Positions 25,932 to 35,297 of a DNA stretch of 64,000 nt are shown here, in pieces (position 1 is the first letter of the stretch; every line of letters begins with the position of its first letter). The notes under the pieces are model-generated. The model had not been told where the DNA came from. It did not search any database and saw only the letters and a list, made by a program, of their open reading frames with translations. Made by a program: the position numbers and the translations under genes. The stretch comes from Myxococcales bacterium. Lineage in GTDB: Bacteria; Myxococcota_A; Polyangia; Polyangiales; Polyangiaceae. The stretch covers positions 1,426,001 to 1,490,000 of the forward strand of contig JADJQX010000007.1 of NCBI GenBank assembly GCA_016712525.1, read 5' to 3'.

Positions 25932-27035
25932 ATGGCGACGAACCTCATCGACAATCTCCGGCGTGACCTCGACCTCATCACGAGCACCTACGAAGCCGAC
26001 TTCTCCGGCCAGTCCCGCGCGACGCGCGACGTCGCCCAGATCGATGGCCTCATCAAGCGCCTCCGCGACCTCGTGAGCCGCGCGAACGGCATTCCCGCCG
26101 CGGTGCAGGGCCCCGAGCTCATCGCCCTCCGCGACGACGCTCAGTCGGCCCTCTCGCTCTACGAGACCGAGCGGGTCGCCATCGTGAAGGCCAAAGAGGC
26201 CGGCCCCATTTTCGACGAGTTCGCCGTCGAGGCGACCGACGCGAACTTCGTCTTCGCCCGCTACGCCCGGCATTTCGCCGGCCAGAACCGCTCGACGCGC
26301 GACGTGGCCCTCCTCGCCGAGATGCTCGAGGAGCTGAAGGGCGTGCAGAAGCGCATGTCGGCGCTCCTCGAAGAGAAGAACGTGGCCGACTTCGGCAGCG
26401 ACCTCGACGTCGTGAAGGCGGCGGTCACCCAGTACACGAACGAGCTCAAAGAGATCGACAAGGCCCAGAAGTCGGGCTCCGCCGAGGAGCAGGCCGGCCT
26501 CTTGGCCACGCTCGCGAACGAGCAGTTCGCCGTCTACCAGACGCACTTCGCCGGACAGGCGCGCATCAGCCGCCGCCCCGCCCTTCTCATGCGCGTCATC
26601 GACTCGCTCAAGAACATCAAGTCGCGCATGGAGGCCCTCAAGCTCGGCGGGTTCTCGGCCGACTACCACGACAAGAACATCGGCATCGTGCAGGAGCGCC
26701 TCGCGGTCTACGAGACCGAGCTCGGTGAGATCCGCAAGGCCCGCCAAGGCACCGCGCTCCCCGACATCATGGGCAACCTCGGGAACGCCGCGAACGAGAT
26801 CTTCGAGGAGTACCGCAAGGGCTACGCCGACAAGTCCCGCGCGCAGGTCGACTACGCCAAGCTCGGTCAGATCTGCGATCGCCTCGGCGAGGTGAAGCGC
26901 CAGATGCGCGATCTCTCGCGCGCCGAGCAGAACGAGATGAACGAGAAGAACCTCGACATCGTCGTCTCGCAGCTCTCGCTCTTCGAGAGCGAGTACGAAG
27001 AGGTCGGCAAGGCGCAGGCGCAAGCGAAGCACTGA
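25932..27035 (+). CDS. Alpha-helical protein of four tandem ~85-residue repeats, unknown function
   Basis: 367 residues, no signal peptide or membrane segment, rich in Glu/Lys/Arg/Ala and predicted helical. Four repeats each begin with an aromatic-Tyr block and a G-Q-x-R-type element: YEADFSGQSRATRDVA, YARHFAGQNRSTRDVA, YQTHFAGQARISRRPA, YRKGYADKSRAQVDYA. Each then runs through a helix and ends with LxxYETEL-GEIRKAR-like segments. I recognise no family. The DUF2334 deacetylase gene starts 5 bp after its stop, so the two are co-transcribed. Possible role: cytoplasmic coiled-coil scaffold or spectrin-like bundle (inference). Confidence 0.8.
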   Translation: MATNLIDNLRRDLDLITSTYEADFSGQSRATRDVAQIDGLIKRLRDLVSRANGIPAAVQGPELIALRDDAQSALSLYETERVAIVKAKEAGPIFDEFAVEATDANFVFARYARHFAGQNRSTRDVALLAEMLEELKGVQKRMSALLEEKNVADFGSDLDVVKAAVTQYTNELKEIDKAQKSGSAEEQAGLLATLANEQFAVYQTHFAGQARISRRPALLMRVIDSLKNIKSRMEALKLGGFSADYHDKNIGIVQERLAVYETELGEIRKARQGTALPDIMGNLGNAANEIFEEYRKGYADKSRAQVDYAKLGQICDRLGEVKRQMRDLSRAEQNEMNEKNLDIVVSQLSLFESEYEEVGKAQAQAKH

Positions 27036-27040
27036 GCGAC

Positions 27041-27790
27041 GTGGCGAGGGCGCGTGTCCACGTCAGCATCCACGACGTGTCCCCCGCGTGGGACGCCGAG
27101 GTGGAGCACGCGCTCCGTATGTGCGCCGATGTAGGTATCAAGCCGGGGCTCCTGGTCGTGCCGAACTTTCACGGGCGCGCGCCCCTCGCCGAGAGCCCAC
27201 GGTACGCGGCGCGGCTTCGGGCCCTCCAGGCCCAGGGCCACGAGGTGTTCCTTCACGGCTTTTTTCACCGCGCGCGCGGGGCAGAAGAGGGGCCGAAGGG
27301 CGATGGCCGTCCGGGCGGGGTGGCGCACGCCTTCGCGCAGAAGGTCGTCTCCGCCGGCGAGGCCGAGTTCTCCGACGTGACCCGCGCCGAGGCCCGCGAG
27401 CGCCTCGACGAGGGCATCCGCGTGCTCGAGGGCGCAGGTCTCTCGCTCGACGGGTTCGTGCCTCCGGCGTGGTCGAGCCCGGCGTGGCTCGTCGACGAGC
27501 TCGGCGCACGAGGCCTCCGCTACACCGAAGATCACCTCTCGATCACGGATCCTGTCGCGCGCGTTCGCCGCCCGAGCCTCGTCTTGAACTTCGCGAGCCG
27601 CACGCGGGCTCGCATGCTCTCGACCATCGGGTTTTGCAGGGCCGCGCGCCCTCTTGCCGCGCTCGCGCCGACCCGGGTCGCGCTCCACCCGGGCGACATG
27701 ACGAAGGCCGCCCTCCGCCACGAGGTGCGCGATCTGCTCGCGTGGGCTGCCCGGCACGACGTCGTGCCCGCGCGCGAGCTCTTCGGCTGA
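27041..27790 (+). CDS. DUF2334-type polysaccharide deacetylase-like protein
   Basis: 249 residues starting at GTG 27041. The NodB-fold metal site is suggested by VSIHDVSP (Asp near the N-terminus), GHEVFLHGFFH (H-x3-H) and ALHPGD near the end, the arrangement of DUF2334 deacetylases. The family removes acetyl or other acyl groups from carbohydrates or lipids. It has no signal peptide. It is 5 bp downstream of the four-repeat gene and convergent with the hydrolase/ligase fusion gene 3 bp away. Confidence 0.8.
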   Translation: MARARVHVSIHDVSPAWDAEVEHALRMCADVGIKPGLLVVPNFHGRAPLAESPRYAARLRALQAQGHEVFLHGFFHRARGAEEGPKGDGRPGGVAHAFAQKVVSAGEAEFSDVTRAEARERLDEGIRVLEGAGLSLDGFVPPAWSSPAWLVDELGARGLRYTEDHLSITDPVARVRRPSLVLNFASRTRARMLSTIGFCRAARPLAALAPTRVALHPGDMTKAALRHEVRDLLAWAARHDVVPARELFG

Positions 27791-27793
27791 GCC

Positions 27794-30727
27794 TCACCCC
27801 GCGACGTACTTGCCATCGACGAGGCGCAGCTCGCGCCCTTCGGCCGACGCACGCTCGGAGACGGCGCGACGCTTGGGCCGGTAGCCGTCCGTGAGGGGCA
27901 TGTCGGCGAGCGCGACGATGCGCCGCGGGCGCGCGTGAGCCTCGAGGCGCGACATCGCCGCGTCGAGGCGCGCCGGCGTGACCTCGTCGTACGCTACGAA
28001 CGCCGCAGAAATCCCGGGCTCTCCGCGAGCTCCATCCGACACGAACGCACACGCCATGGCGATCTCGGGCAACGCGTAGAGCGCGTCTTCGACCGCACGG
28101 AGCGACACGGGCCCGCCCGAGGTCGGGACGAAGCCGGAGCGTGCGTCGATGAAGAAGACGTCGCCCGCGGCATCCTCGCGGACGACGTCGGACGAGACGA
28201 CCCACGGCTCTTTTCCGAAGGCCGCGCGCACGACGTTGGCCCCGAGCTCGCCACCGTCCTCTGGAGGGTGCCGGACGGCGAGGAGCCCCGGCTCCCCTGG
28301 GAGCGCGCGCACGAGGTGACCGTCGACGTCGCGGAGGAGCTCCCCCGTCGCGAGGTCGGCCTTCACGACGGCGAGCTCGGCGCTCCCGGGGAGCGGCCTC
28401 CCCACCGAGCCCACCTTCTCGCCCGACGCGTTCGCGAGCACGGCCCGCTGGGTGGTGCTCGCGTAGAACTCGAGCACGCCGACGTTGAAGCGCTCTTCGA
28501 GCTTTTTCCAGAGGTCTTGGCGCATGCCGCTGCCCGCGACGAGCCGAATGGGGTGCGTGCGATCGCCGCGCCTCGGGCGCTCGTGGACGAGCGGGCGGAG
28601 CATCTCGCCCGCGTAGAACACGACGGTCGCGCCGTAGCGACGCACCTCGGGGAAGAACGTCTCCACCGAGAACGCCGAGCCGAGCGCGAGGCGCGCGCCG
28701 GCCACGAGCGCCGCCCCGACCGCGACCAGGATCGCGGCGGGGTGATGGAGCGGGATGCACGAGTACACGGTGTCGTGAGGCTTGAGGGTGCAGGCGGCCG
28801 CGGCCCCGTGGGCGGAGAGCGCCCACCTGTGGAACGTCACGGGCGCCGTGCGGAGCTCGCCCGAGTCGGACGGCCGGAGCAAAATGGCCCCGATGTCCCG
28901 GGCGCGGCCCGCGTCGAGGGCGAGGTCGGGCGGGAGGCGCACCCGCATCGGGTCGATCGCTTCCATGTCGACGACGTCGTCCGAGAAATGCCGGGGCCCT
29001 TCGCCCGCGCCGCCGAGCACGAGCACGCCGAGGCGACCCGCGCCCTCGGCCGAGGCGAGCAACGCGACCTCTTTGGCGACGCCGACCGACGAGGGATCGG
29101 TCGCGACGAAGCGGCAGTCGCAGCGTGTGGCCGCGCGCGCGAGCTCCCCCTCCGACGCGTCCGTCGGGGCGAGCACCGGGCAGGCGCCGAGGCGAACGAG
29201 GGCCGTCGCCATCGAGAGGTAGCTCGGCCGCGAGTCCATGAGCACGAGCACACGATCGCCCGGGCGTACGCCCACATGGTAAAGCCCCTTGACGACGTTC
29301 GTGACCCGCGCGTCGGACTCGGCGTAGGTGAACGCGCGGCCCTTGAAGAGGAAGAACGTGTCGGTCGGGCGCTCTTCGGCGGCCCGCGCGAGCCACGCCG
29401 AAGCCGAGGTGACCGTGTCGCCGGAGACCTCGGCGAGCGCGCGGAGGTGGGGCTCCTGGTACCTCACGCCGTCGAGGGCGTCGGCCGCGCTCGACGACAC
29501 GTCGCCGAGCCTGCGCCACACGGCGCGCGCCGTCTTCCCGAGGGCTTGGGCGAGGAGATCGAGGTCGGTGTCGAGGCCCGCGGGCTCGCGCCGTCGCTCG
29601 CGTTTCTCGGCGATGGCGCGCGGCTCCGGCCCGAGGCCCTCGCGGTAGTGCACCCACTCGGCGACCGTCGGCCACGACACGTCCATGGCGCGCGAGCCCA
29701 CGACGAGGCCGAAGTGCCCGGCCTCGACGTTCACGAACGTGACGCTCGCCTCGGGGGCGGCCTTCACGATCGCGCGGACGGCGCCAGCGCGGGCGATCTC
29801 GTCGCTCGTGCCGATGAAACACAAGATGGGGCAGCCGATGTCGGCGAGGGTGACCGTCCGCCCGTCGATCAGAAAACCGCCCGAGATCATGCGGTTATGA
29901 ACGATGAACTCGTCGACGAAATCGCGGAGCGCGGGCCCGGGCCACGCGACGAACCCCTCCCCGCCGAGGAACCTCCGTCGAGCCTCGCGCCGCACGAGCG
30001 CGCCGCGGTCATGGAGCTTCGCCAAGAACTCGACGCGCTGCTGGATCTCTTTTCGTGTCGAGAGCAGCTTGAACCCGGTGCTCGTGAGCTTCCCGGGGAG
30101 GCCGCCGATGCGATCGACGACCTCGGTGAGGACGGGCTCGATCGTCTGCGCGAACGCGGCCATCGCGTCGCCTCGGACCTGAGCGGGGACGTTCTTGTGG
30201 ATGTCGACCGGGCTCCCGAAGGTCACGATGCTCGCGATGCCTTCGCCTCGCACGTAGGCGGCCGCTTGGTAGGCGAACATGCCGCCCTGCGAGTATCCGA
30301 CGAGGTGCACGTCGCGGCCCTCGAGCTCGCGCGCGCGGCGGAGGCTCTCCGCGACGGCCTTCACGTGGTCGGCGAGGTTCCGCGTGTGACCATGCTCGGA
30401 CTTCTCGGGCGCGCCGAAATCGACGAGATAGGGCGTGACACCGGCCCGGCCGAGGGCCGCCACGGCCGACAGCTCCGACTCGATGTCGTACACCTCGGAC
30501 GCGACCATGAGCGGTGGCACCAAGAGGACGACCGGGTAGCCCCCGCGGGCGAACGTCGCGTCCTCGTGGGTGTTCGTGGAGTAGCGCCGGAGCTTGTGGT
30601 GGCGCCCCTCGTCGACCACGTCGTACGGGGCGGCGTACTCGGGGCCGAGGCGCCCTAGGCGTACGAGCTCGAGCGCGTTGCGAGTCGAGTGCACGGCGCG
30701 ACGAGCGAGCTTTCCGAGGAGCGACAT
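27794..30727 (-). CDS. Fusion of a PhaC-like alpha/beta hydrolase and an AMP-binding acyl-ligase-like domain
   Basis: 977 residues from ATG 30727. Residues 1-370 are a class-III-PhaC-like alpha/beta hydrolase with nucleophile elbow GYSQGG (S146 where PhaC has Cys), D309 (GTSDE) and H338 (EAGHFG), so an esterase/thioesterase is more likely than a PHA synthase. Residues about 430-977 follow the FATP/FadD acyl-CoA ligase layout (FLFKGRAFTYAE, EFYASTTQRAVLAN, PLTDGYRPKRRAV). However the phosphate-binding A3 loop (normally TSGTTG-PK) is replaced by ILLRPSDSGELRTAP (616-629) and the A7 segment is also altered, so ATP-dependent ligation is doubtful. The fusion has no seam and seems one gene. Confidence 0.82.
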   Translation of the reverse strand: MSLLGKLARRAVHSTRNALELVRLGRLGPEYAAPYDVVDEGRHHKLRRYSTNTHEDATFARGGYPVVLLVPPLMVASEVYDIESELSAVAALGRAGVTPYLVDFGAPEKSEHGHTRNLADHVKAVAESLRRARELEGRDVHLVGYSQGGMFAYQAAAYVRGEGIASIVTFGSPVDIHKNVPAQVRGDAMAAFAQTIEPVLTEVVDRIGGLPGKLTSTGFKLLSTRKEIQQRVEFLAKLHDRGALVRREARRRFLGGEGFVAWPGPALRDFVDEFIVHNRMISGGFLIDGRTVTLADIGCPILCFIGTSDEIARAGAVRAIVKAAPEASVTFVNVEAGHFGLVVGSRAMDVSWPTVAEWVHYREGLGPEPRAIAEKRERRREPAGLDTDLDLLAQALGKTARAVWRRLGDVSSSAADALDGVRYQEPHLRALAEVSGDTVTSASAWLARAAEERPTDTFFLFKGRAFTYAESDARVTNVVKGLYHVGVRPGDRVLVLMDSRPSYLSMATALVRLGACPVLAPTDASEGELARAATRCDCRFVATDPSSVGVAKEVALLASAEGAGRLGVLVLGGAGEGPRHFSDDVVDMEAIDPMRVRLPPDLALDAGRARDIGAILLRPSDSGELRTAPVTFHRWALSAHGAAAACTLKPHDTVYSCIPLHHPAAILVAVGAALVAGARLALGSAFSVETFFPEVRRYGATVVFYAGEMLRPLVHERPRRGDRTHPIRLVAGSGMRQDLWKKLEERFNVGVLEFYASTTQRAVLANASGEKVGSVGRPLPGSAELAVVKADLATGELLRDVDGHLVRALPGEPGLLAVRHPPEDGGELGANVVRAAFGKEPWVVSSDVVREDAAGDVFFIDARSGFVPTSGGPVSLRAVEDALYALPEIAMACAFVSDGARGEPGISAAFVAYDEVTPARLDAAMSRLEAHARPRRIVALADMPLTDGYRPKRRAVSERASAEGRELRLVDGKYVAG

Positions 30728-30924
30728 CGAGGCGCATCCTACCCCCTCGGATCCCGGTTCGTGAACGATCCGACCTCGATCCACGAGGCTCCCGGGGACG
30801 CGGCTCGGCGGCGGCTCGCGGCCCCGCCCTGGGGCCCCACGAACGACTCGGCTAACCATGGGATCCCATTCGTGATTCTTCAATTTTGTGCGCCCCGTCG
30901 GCGAAGTGCGCTAGGGCACGCGCC

Positions 30925-32847
30925 GTGGCCGAAGAGAGCCCTCGCCCCCACGGCCTCGTCCCCCACGTCCCGGCCCTCGACGGCCTGCGGGGCGCGGCCG
31001 TGCTCGGCGTGCTCTTTTTTCACGCGGAGGGCATGCTGCGCGGCGGCTACCTCGGCGTCGATCTCTTCTTCGTCCTCTCGGGGTACCTCATCACGAGCCT
31101 GCTCGTGGCCGAGCACCAGAAGAGCGCAAGGATCGCGCTCGGCGCGTTCTGGGTGAGGCGCGCGCGGCGGCTCCTCCCTGCCCTCCTAGCGCTCCTGCCC
31201 GGGGTGGGCCTCTACGCGTTCGTGTGGGCGAAGCACGGCGAGCTCGCCAGGATCCTCGGCGACGCGCTCGCCACGCTCGGGTACGTCGCGAACCTCCGCG
31301 CGATCCTCTCGAACAAGAGCTACTGGGATCTCTTCGCCGCGCCCTCGCCGCTCGAGCACACGTGGAGCCTCGCCATCGAGGAGCAGTTCTACGTGCTCTA
31401 TCCGCTGCTCGCCGCGTTCGCCTTGGGCCGCGGCGAGGGGGCCCACGAGCGGGGAAAAAAGCGCCTCTTTCGCGTCGTGCTCGCCCTCGGGCTCGTCTCG
31501 TCGGCGCTCATGATCGGCCTCTACCACCCCGAGCGCAGCGGGCGCGTCTACCTCGGCACGGACACCCGCGCGTCGGGCATGCTGCTCGGGGCCGCCCTCG
31601 CCGTGAAGCTCCCTCCGACCTCGCGCCTCGAGGGCCGTGCGGGGCGGGCCCTCGGTGCGTTCGCGCTCGTCGCGCTCGGCCTGCTCGCCGTGGCCTGGGC
31701 GCGGCTCCCCGGAGAGAGCCCGTGGCTCTACCGCGGGGGCTTCTTCGTCACCGAGCTCGCGTGCCTCGTGCTCGTCGCGGCGGCCGTCGCGCGCCCGTCG
31801 TGCCTCGTCGCGCGCCTCTTCTCGCTCCGCCCGCTGCGCGCTTTGGGCAACGTCTCGTACGGCGTGTACCTGTGGCACTGGCCGGTCTTCGTGGTCATGA
31901 CACCGGAGCGTGTGCACGTGGGACCCCTCGTGCTCACGGTGTTGCGCTTCGCCGTCACCGCCGTGATCGCGCTCGTCTCGTACCGCTTCCTCGAGACGCC
32001 GATCCGCAAGAACGGCCTCCCCGGGGGCCGCCCCGCGCTCGTCGTGCCGCTCGCCTTCGTCGCGTCCATCCTTCCGATCTTCTTGGCAAAAACGCTGCGC
32101 AAGGCCCCTCCCCCTCGGCCCCTCGAGGTCGTCACGGCGGGTGCGTACCCCACGAAGTACTCGGTCACGATGCAGACGCTCCCGGCCGCGAAGGACCTCC
32201 GTCCCGGGCAGCTCCGCGTGCTCACCCTCGGCGACTCGGTCGCGTCGTTCCTCGGCATCGCGATGCGCCACGGCCAAGACGATCGCGAGGTCTTCGTGGC
32301 CGAGCGCGGCGTCGGCTCGTGCACCCTGTTCGAGGCCGAGGTGCGCGTCGTCGACGGCAAGCGCATCGAGGGTACGAGCTGCTCACGCGACTGGGTCAAG
32401 GACACCGAGGCGCTCCGCCCGGACGTCACGCTCATCGTGATGGGCGGCGCCTTCCTCACGCCCAAGACGTGCGAGCCCACGTTCGCCGAAGCCTACAAAA
32501 AGCGGCTCGGCGTGCTCGTCGACGGCATGGGGGAGCGCGCGGGGCGCGTCGTCGTGGCCAAGGTCCCCTACCCGGTCGGCCGATGGCGCTACGGCGACGT
32601 CCCCGAGAGAGTCGTGTGTTTGAACACCATCCTCGACGACTTCGCGAGGTCGCGCGGTCTGCCGACGATCGACCTCATGGCGTTCGTCTGCCCCACGAAG
32701 GAGTGCAACCTGCTCAGCAAGGGCGAGCCCATTCGCCCCGACGGGCTCCACTTCGACGGCGTCGGCGCCGAGGAGACGGCGGCCTTCACGTGGCGCGAGA
32801 TCCGGCGAATCGCGGGCTTTTCGGGCCTCCCCGACGCGGGACGGTAG
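30925..32847 (+). CDS. Membrane acyltransferase of the OafA/YrhL type (acyltransferase 3 + SGNH domain)
   Basis: 640 residues from GTG 30925. Residues about 15-370 are acyltransferase-3 with the start block VPALDGLRGAAVLGVLFFH (H33), DLFFVLSGYLIT and about ten membrane segments. The rest is an extracytoplasmic SGNH domain: LTLGDSVASFL (GDS), and DGLHFDGVGAEE (D-x-x-H). Such fusions bring acyl groups across the membrane and put them on O-antigen, capsule or peptidoglycan sugars. Convergent with a GT4 gene 21 bp away. Acceptor unknown. Confidence 0.92.
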   Translation: MAEESPRPHGLVPHVPALDGLRGAAVLGVLFFHAEGMLRGGYLGVDLFFVLSGYLITSLLVAEHQKSARIALGAFWVRRARRLLPALLALLPGVGLYAFVWAKHGELARILGDALATLGYVANLRAILSNKSYWDLFAAPSPLEHTWSLAIEEQFYVLYPLLAAFALGRGEGAHERGKKRLFRVVLALGLVSSALMIGLYHPERSGRVYLGTDTRASGMLLGAALAVKLPPTSRLEGRAGRALGAFALVALGLLAVAWARLPGESPWLYRGGFFVTELACLVLVAAAVARPSCLVARLFSLRPLRALGNVSYGVYLWHWPVFVVMTPERVHVGPLVLTVLRFAVTAVIALVSYRFLETPIRKNGLPGGRPALVVPLAFVASILPIFLAKTLRKAPPPRPLEVVTAGAYPTKYSVTMQTLPAAKDLRPGQLRVLTLGDSVASFLGIAMRHGQDDREVFVAERGVGSCTLFEAEVRVVDGKRIEGTSCSRDWVKDTEALRPDVTLIVMGGAFLTPKTCEPTFAEAYKKRLGVLVDGMGERAGRVVVAKVPYPVGRWRYGDVPERVVCLNTILDDFARSRGLPTIDLMAFVCPTKECNLLSKGEPIRPDGLHFDGVGAEETAAFTWREIRRIAGFSGLPDAGR

Positions 32848-32868
32848 CGCGCCGAAGGAGACCTCCGC

Positions 32869-34107
32869 TCACCCTTTGGCGGCCGCGCGCTCGATCTCGC
32901 CCTGGATGATCTTGGCCTGACGTTCGGCCGAGAAATCGCTGAGGATGCGCTCGCGTCCGGCGCGGCCGTGGGCCTCGCGCAGGGCGGGATCGCGGAAGTA
33001 GCGGAGGAACGCCTCGGCCATGCCGTTCACGTCCGGCGGGGCGCCGTGCACGAGCGTCCCCGTGCGTCCACCCACGAGCATCTCGGCGACGCCGCCCACG
33101 TCGAACGCGACCACGGGCTTCTCCATGGCCATCGACTCGATGACGGCGCGCGGGAGCGGGTCGGGGTACACGCTCGGGACCACGGCGACGTCGAAGTCGG
33201 CCACGTAGGGGCGAACGTCGACGCGGAAGCCGAGAAACTGCACGTATTTCTCGAGGTTCAGCGCCGTCACGCGGGCGCGGCACTCGGCGAGGTGATCGGG
33301 GAAGATGTCCTCCGGGGTGTCGCCGAGCACGACGAAGCGCACGCGCTCACGCTCCGACGCGGTCATGCGCGAGAGGGCGATCTTCGCGGCGTCGACGAGC
33401 TCCATGTAGCCCTTGCGCGGCAAGATGCGCCCTTGGCTCCCGAAGACCACCGTGCCCTCGGGGAGGCCGAGCTCGGCGCGGAGCACGGGGCTCGGGGCGG
33501 CGCCGCCGAAGTCGTCGGGATCGAGCGCGTTGTGCACCACGCGGACCTTGTCCGGGCAGTCGGGGAACAGGCTCGCCGAGGCCTTCGAGACGCAGACGAT
33601 GCGGCGCACACCGGCCGAGCGCGCGAGCTCGTCGTGGACCTTCACGAGCCCCTTCGGAACCGACGTGTACCGCACGTGCCAGAGGCACGGCACACCCGAC
33701 AGCTTCGACGCGATGCCGCCGAAGAAGTCGGCGTTGGTGCCGTTGCAATAGAGGAGATCGTACTTTCCCTCGCGGAGGCGCCGAGCGAGGGAGACGACCG
33801 AGTACGCCCCGCGACCGAGGTTGCCGACGAGCCTCCTGCCCTTCGTGAGCGGGCCCGCGTCGAAGTCCCGGCGCTCCATGGCGCGCGTCCACGGCTCGAC
33901 CGGGTTCTCCACGAGGGACTCGTCGACGAAGAGCTCGTCGGCGACCTTCTCGCGTTCGTAAAGCTCCGAAACCACTCCTCTTCTTGGCAGGAGCACGGCG
34001 CGATGGATGCGCTCCGGGTCCAAGAACTTGAGGATGTAGAAGAGGCTCCGCGGGGGGCCCCCGTTCCGCGAGGTGTCGTTCAAGAAAAGGACGCGAAGCT
34101 TTTCCAT
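32869..34107 (-). CDS. GT4-family glycosyltransferase
   Basis: 412 residues from ATG 34107; the frame is open further upstream but the family N-terminus is at RVLFLNDTSRNGGPPRSL. Donor-site features are GSQGRILPRKGYMELVDA and YPDPLPRAVIESMAMEKPVVAF, where the usual first Glu of E-x7-E is Asp. Likely a surface polysaccharide or glycolipid glycosyltransferase. Divergent from the FemAB-like gene 115 bp away. Confidence 0.88.
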   Translation of the reverse strand: MEKLRVLFLNDTSRNGGPPRSLFYILKFLDPERIHRAVLLPRRGVVSELYEREKVADELFVDESLVENPVEPWTRAMERRDFDAGPLTKGRRLVGNLGRGAYSVVSLARRLREGKYDLLYCNGTNADFFGGIASKLSGVPCLWHVRYTSVPKGLVKVHDELARSAGVRRIVCVSKASASLFPDCPDKVRVVHNALDPDDFGGAAPSPVLRAELGLPEGTVVFGSQGRILPRKGYMELVDAAKIALSRMTASERERVRFVVLGDTPEDIFPDHLAECRARVTALNLEKYVQFLGFRVDVRPYVADFDVAVVPSVYPDPLPRAVIESMAMEKPVVAFDVGGVAEMLVGGRTGTLVHGAPPDVNGMAEAFLRYFRDPALREAHGRAGRERILSDFSAERQAKIIQGEIERAAAKG

Positions 34108-34222
34108 ACGACGGCGGTTTCTACCAAAAGGCGGAGCGCGCCGCGCCCCCTTCGACCGCGCCGGCGAGGCATCCCTCGACGAAGAGGGTGCCATCCCGAG
34201 CGCGGTGCACTAGAGAGCCCCC

Positions 34223-35206
34223 GTGGACATCGTCCTGACGGCACGTCCGGAACCCGACGACGGGCGCGCATTCGACGCGTTCGTCGCCCGAGGGCCCACG
34301 GCGAGCTTCGCGCAGCTCCGCGACTACGGGACCTTGGCCGCGGCGAGCCGGCCGTTCTCGCCGTACGTGTTCCTCGCGCGCGAGCGTGGCGAGATCGTGG
34401 GCGCGGCCCTCGTGCTTCGGTCGACGCTCGGCCCGCTCGGTCTTCCGTTCGCGCAGGTGGAGCGAGGGCCCGTGGTGGCCGCGCCGGAGCGTCTTTCCGA
34501 GGTGCTCGTGCACCTGCGTCGCGCGCTCCTCGTGCGTGGCGTCGTGCGCCTCTCGGTCATGCCGTACCTCGCGGACGACGCCGTGGGCCCCGCGGAGCGC
34601 ACGTTGGCCGACCTCGGTTACCACCCCATCGACGATCCGGCGGGCGCCCACGTGCGCACCCTACGCATGCCCATCGACGCCCCGAACGAGGCCGACGTCT
34701 TCGCGGGCAGCGAACGAAAGACGCTGCGCTACGAGCTCAAACAAGCCAAAAAACTCGGGGTTCGCACCGACCGTGTGCGCGGCGACGGGTGCCGCGCGTT
34801 CTTCGCGCTCATGGACGAGACCCTCTCGGCGCAAGGCAAACCGAGCCCGAAGCCAGCCTTCGCGGCGGCCCTCGGCGAGGTGACGGGGTACAGCGAGCGC
34901 GTCGCGTGTTTCGTCTCTCGGGACGACGAGCGCGACCTCGGAGGGGTCGTGGTCGTGCGCACGGACACACGCCTCCACCTCGCGCACGGCGCGACCTCCG
35001 TGGCGAAGCGCCCGTACAGCAAGATGAGCCCTCCCCTCGCCGCGGCCATCACGTGGGCGCGAAGCTTCGGAGCGCGCGAGCTCGATCTCGGCGGCGTCCC
35101 CCACGAGGACGACACCGACCCCAAACGCAACGCCATCGCGGCCTTCAAACACGGCTTCTCGAAGACGCGCGTGAGGCTCTGCCGCGAGCACGTGCGCTGG
35201 CTCTGA
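34223..35206 (+). CDS. FemAB/FemX-like GNAT-fold protein
   Basis: 327 residues starting at GTG 34223. Two GNAT-like halves: an N-terminal one (FAQLRDYGTLAAASRPFSPYVFLARERGEIVGAAL-type pattern) and a C-terminal one with LGVRTDRVRGDGCRAFFALMDETLSAQGKPSP and ELDLGGVPHEDDTDPKRNAIAAFKHGF, matching FemX/peptidoglycan-bridge transferases and exosortase-associated FemAB proteins. In Gram-negative bacteria such proteins are often in polysaccharide loci and use aminoacyl-tRNA or another acyl donor. Acceptor unknown. Confidence 0.8.
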   Translation: MDIVLTARPEPDDGRAFDAFVARGPTASFAQLRDYGTLAAASRPFSPYVFLARERGEIVGAALVLRSTLGPLGLPFAQVERGPVVAAPERLSEVLVHLRRALLVRGVVRLSVMPYLADDAVGPAERTLADLGYHPIDDPAGAHVRTLRMPIDAPNEADVFAGSERKTLRYELKQAKKLGVRTDRVRGDGCRAFFALMDETLSAQGKPSPKPAFAAALGEVTGYSERVACFVSRDDERDLGGVVVVRTDTRLHLAHGATSVAKRPYSKMSPPLAAAITWARSFGARELDLGGVPHEDDTDPKRNAIAAFKHGFSKTRVRLCREHVRWL

Positions 35207-35248
35207 TCCCTTATAGTTTCGGACACTTAGCAGACGACAAACGCACGA

Positions 35249-35276
35249 CGGGCCCGCGGCGGAGAGCCGGGGCCCG
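35249..35276. terminator. Hairpin between the FemAB-like gene and clpP
   Basis: CGGGCCC (35249-35255) pairs with GGGCCCG (35270-35276) between two convergent genes. The U-tract is weak on both strands. Confidence 0.45.
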
Positions 35277-35297
35277 ATCGTAGGAAGAAGGCCGAGG

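Noticed and set aside
27935..30658. 907-codon open frame antisense to the hydrolase/ligase fusion
   Set aside because: Same reason; the opposite strand has recognisable motifs with correct spacing.
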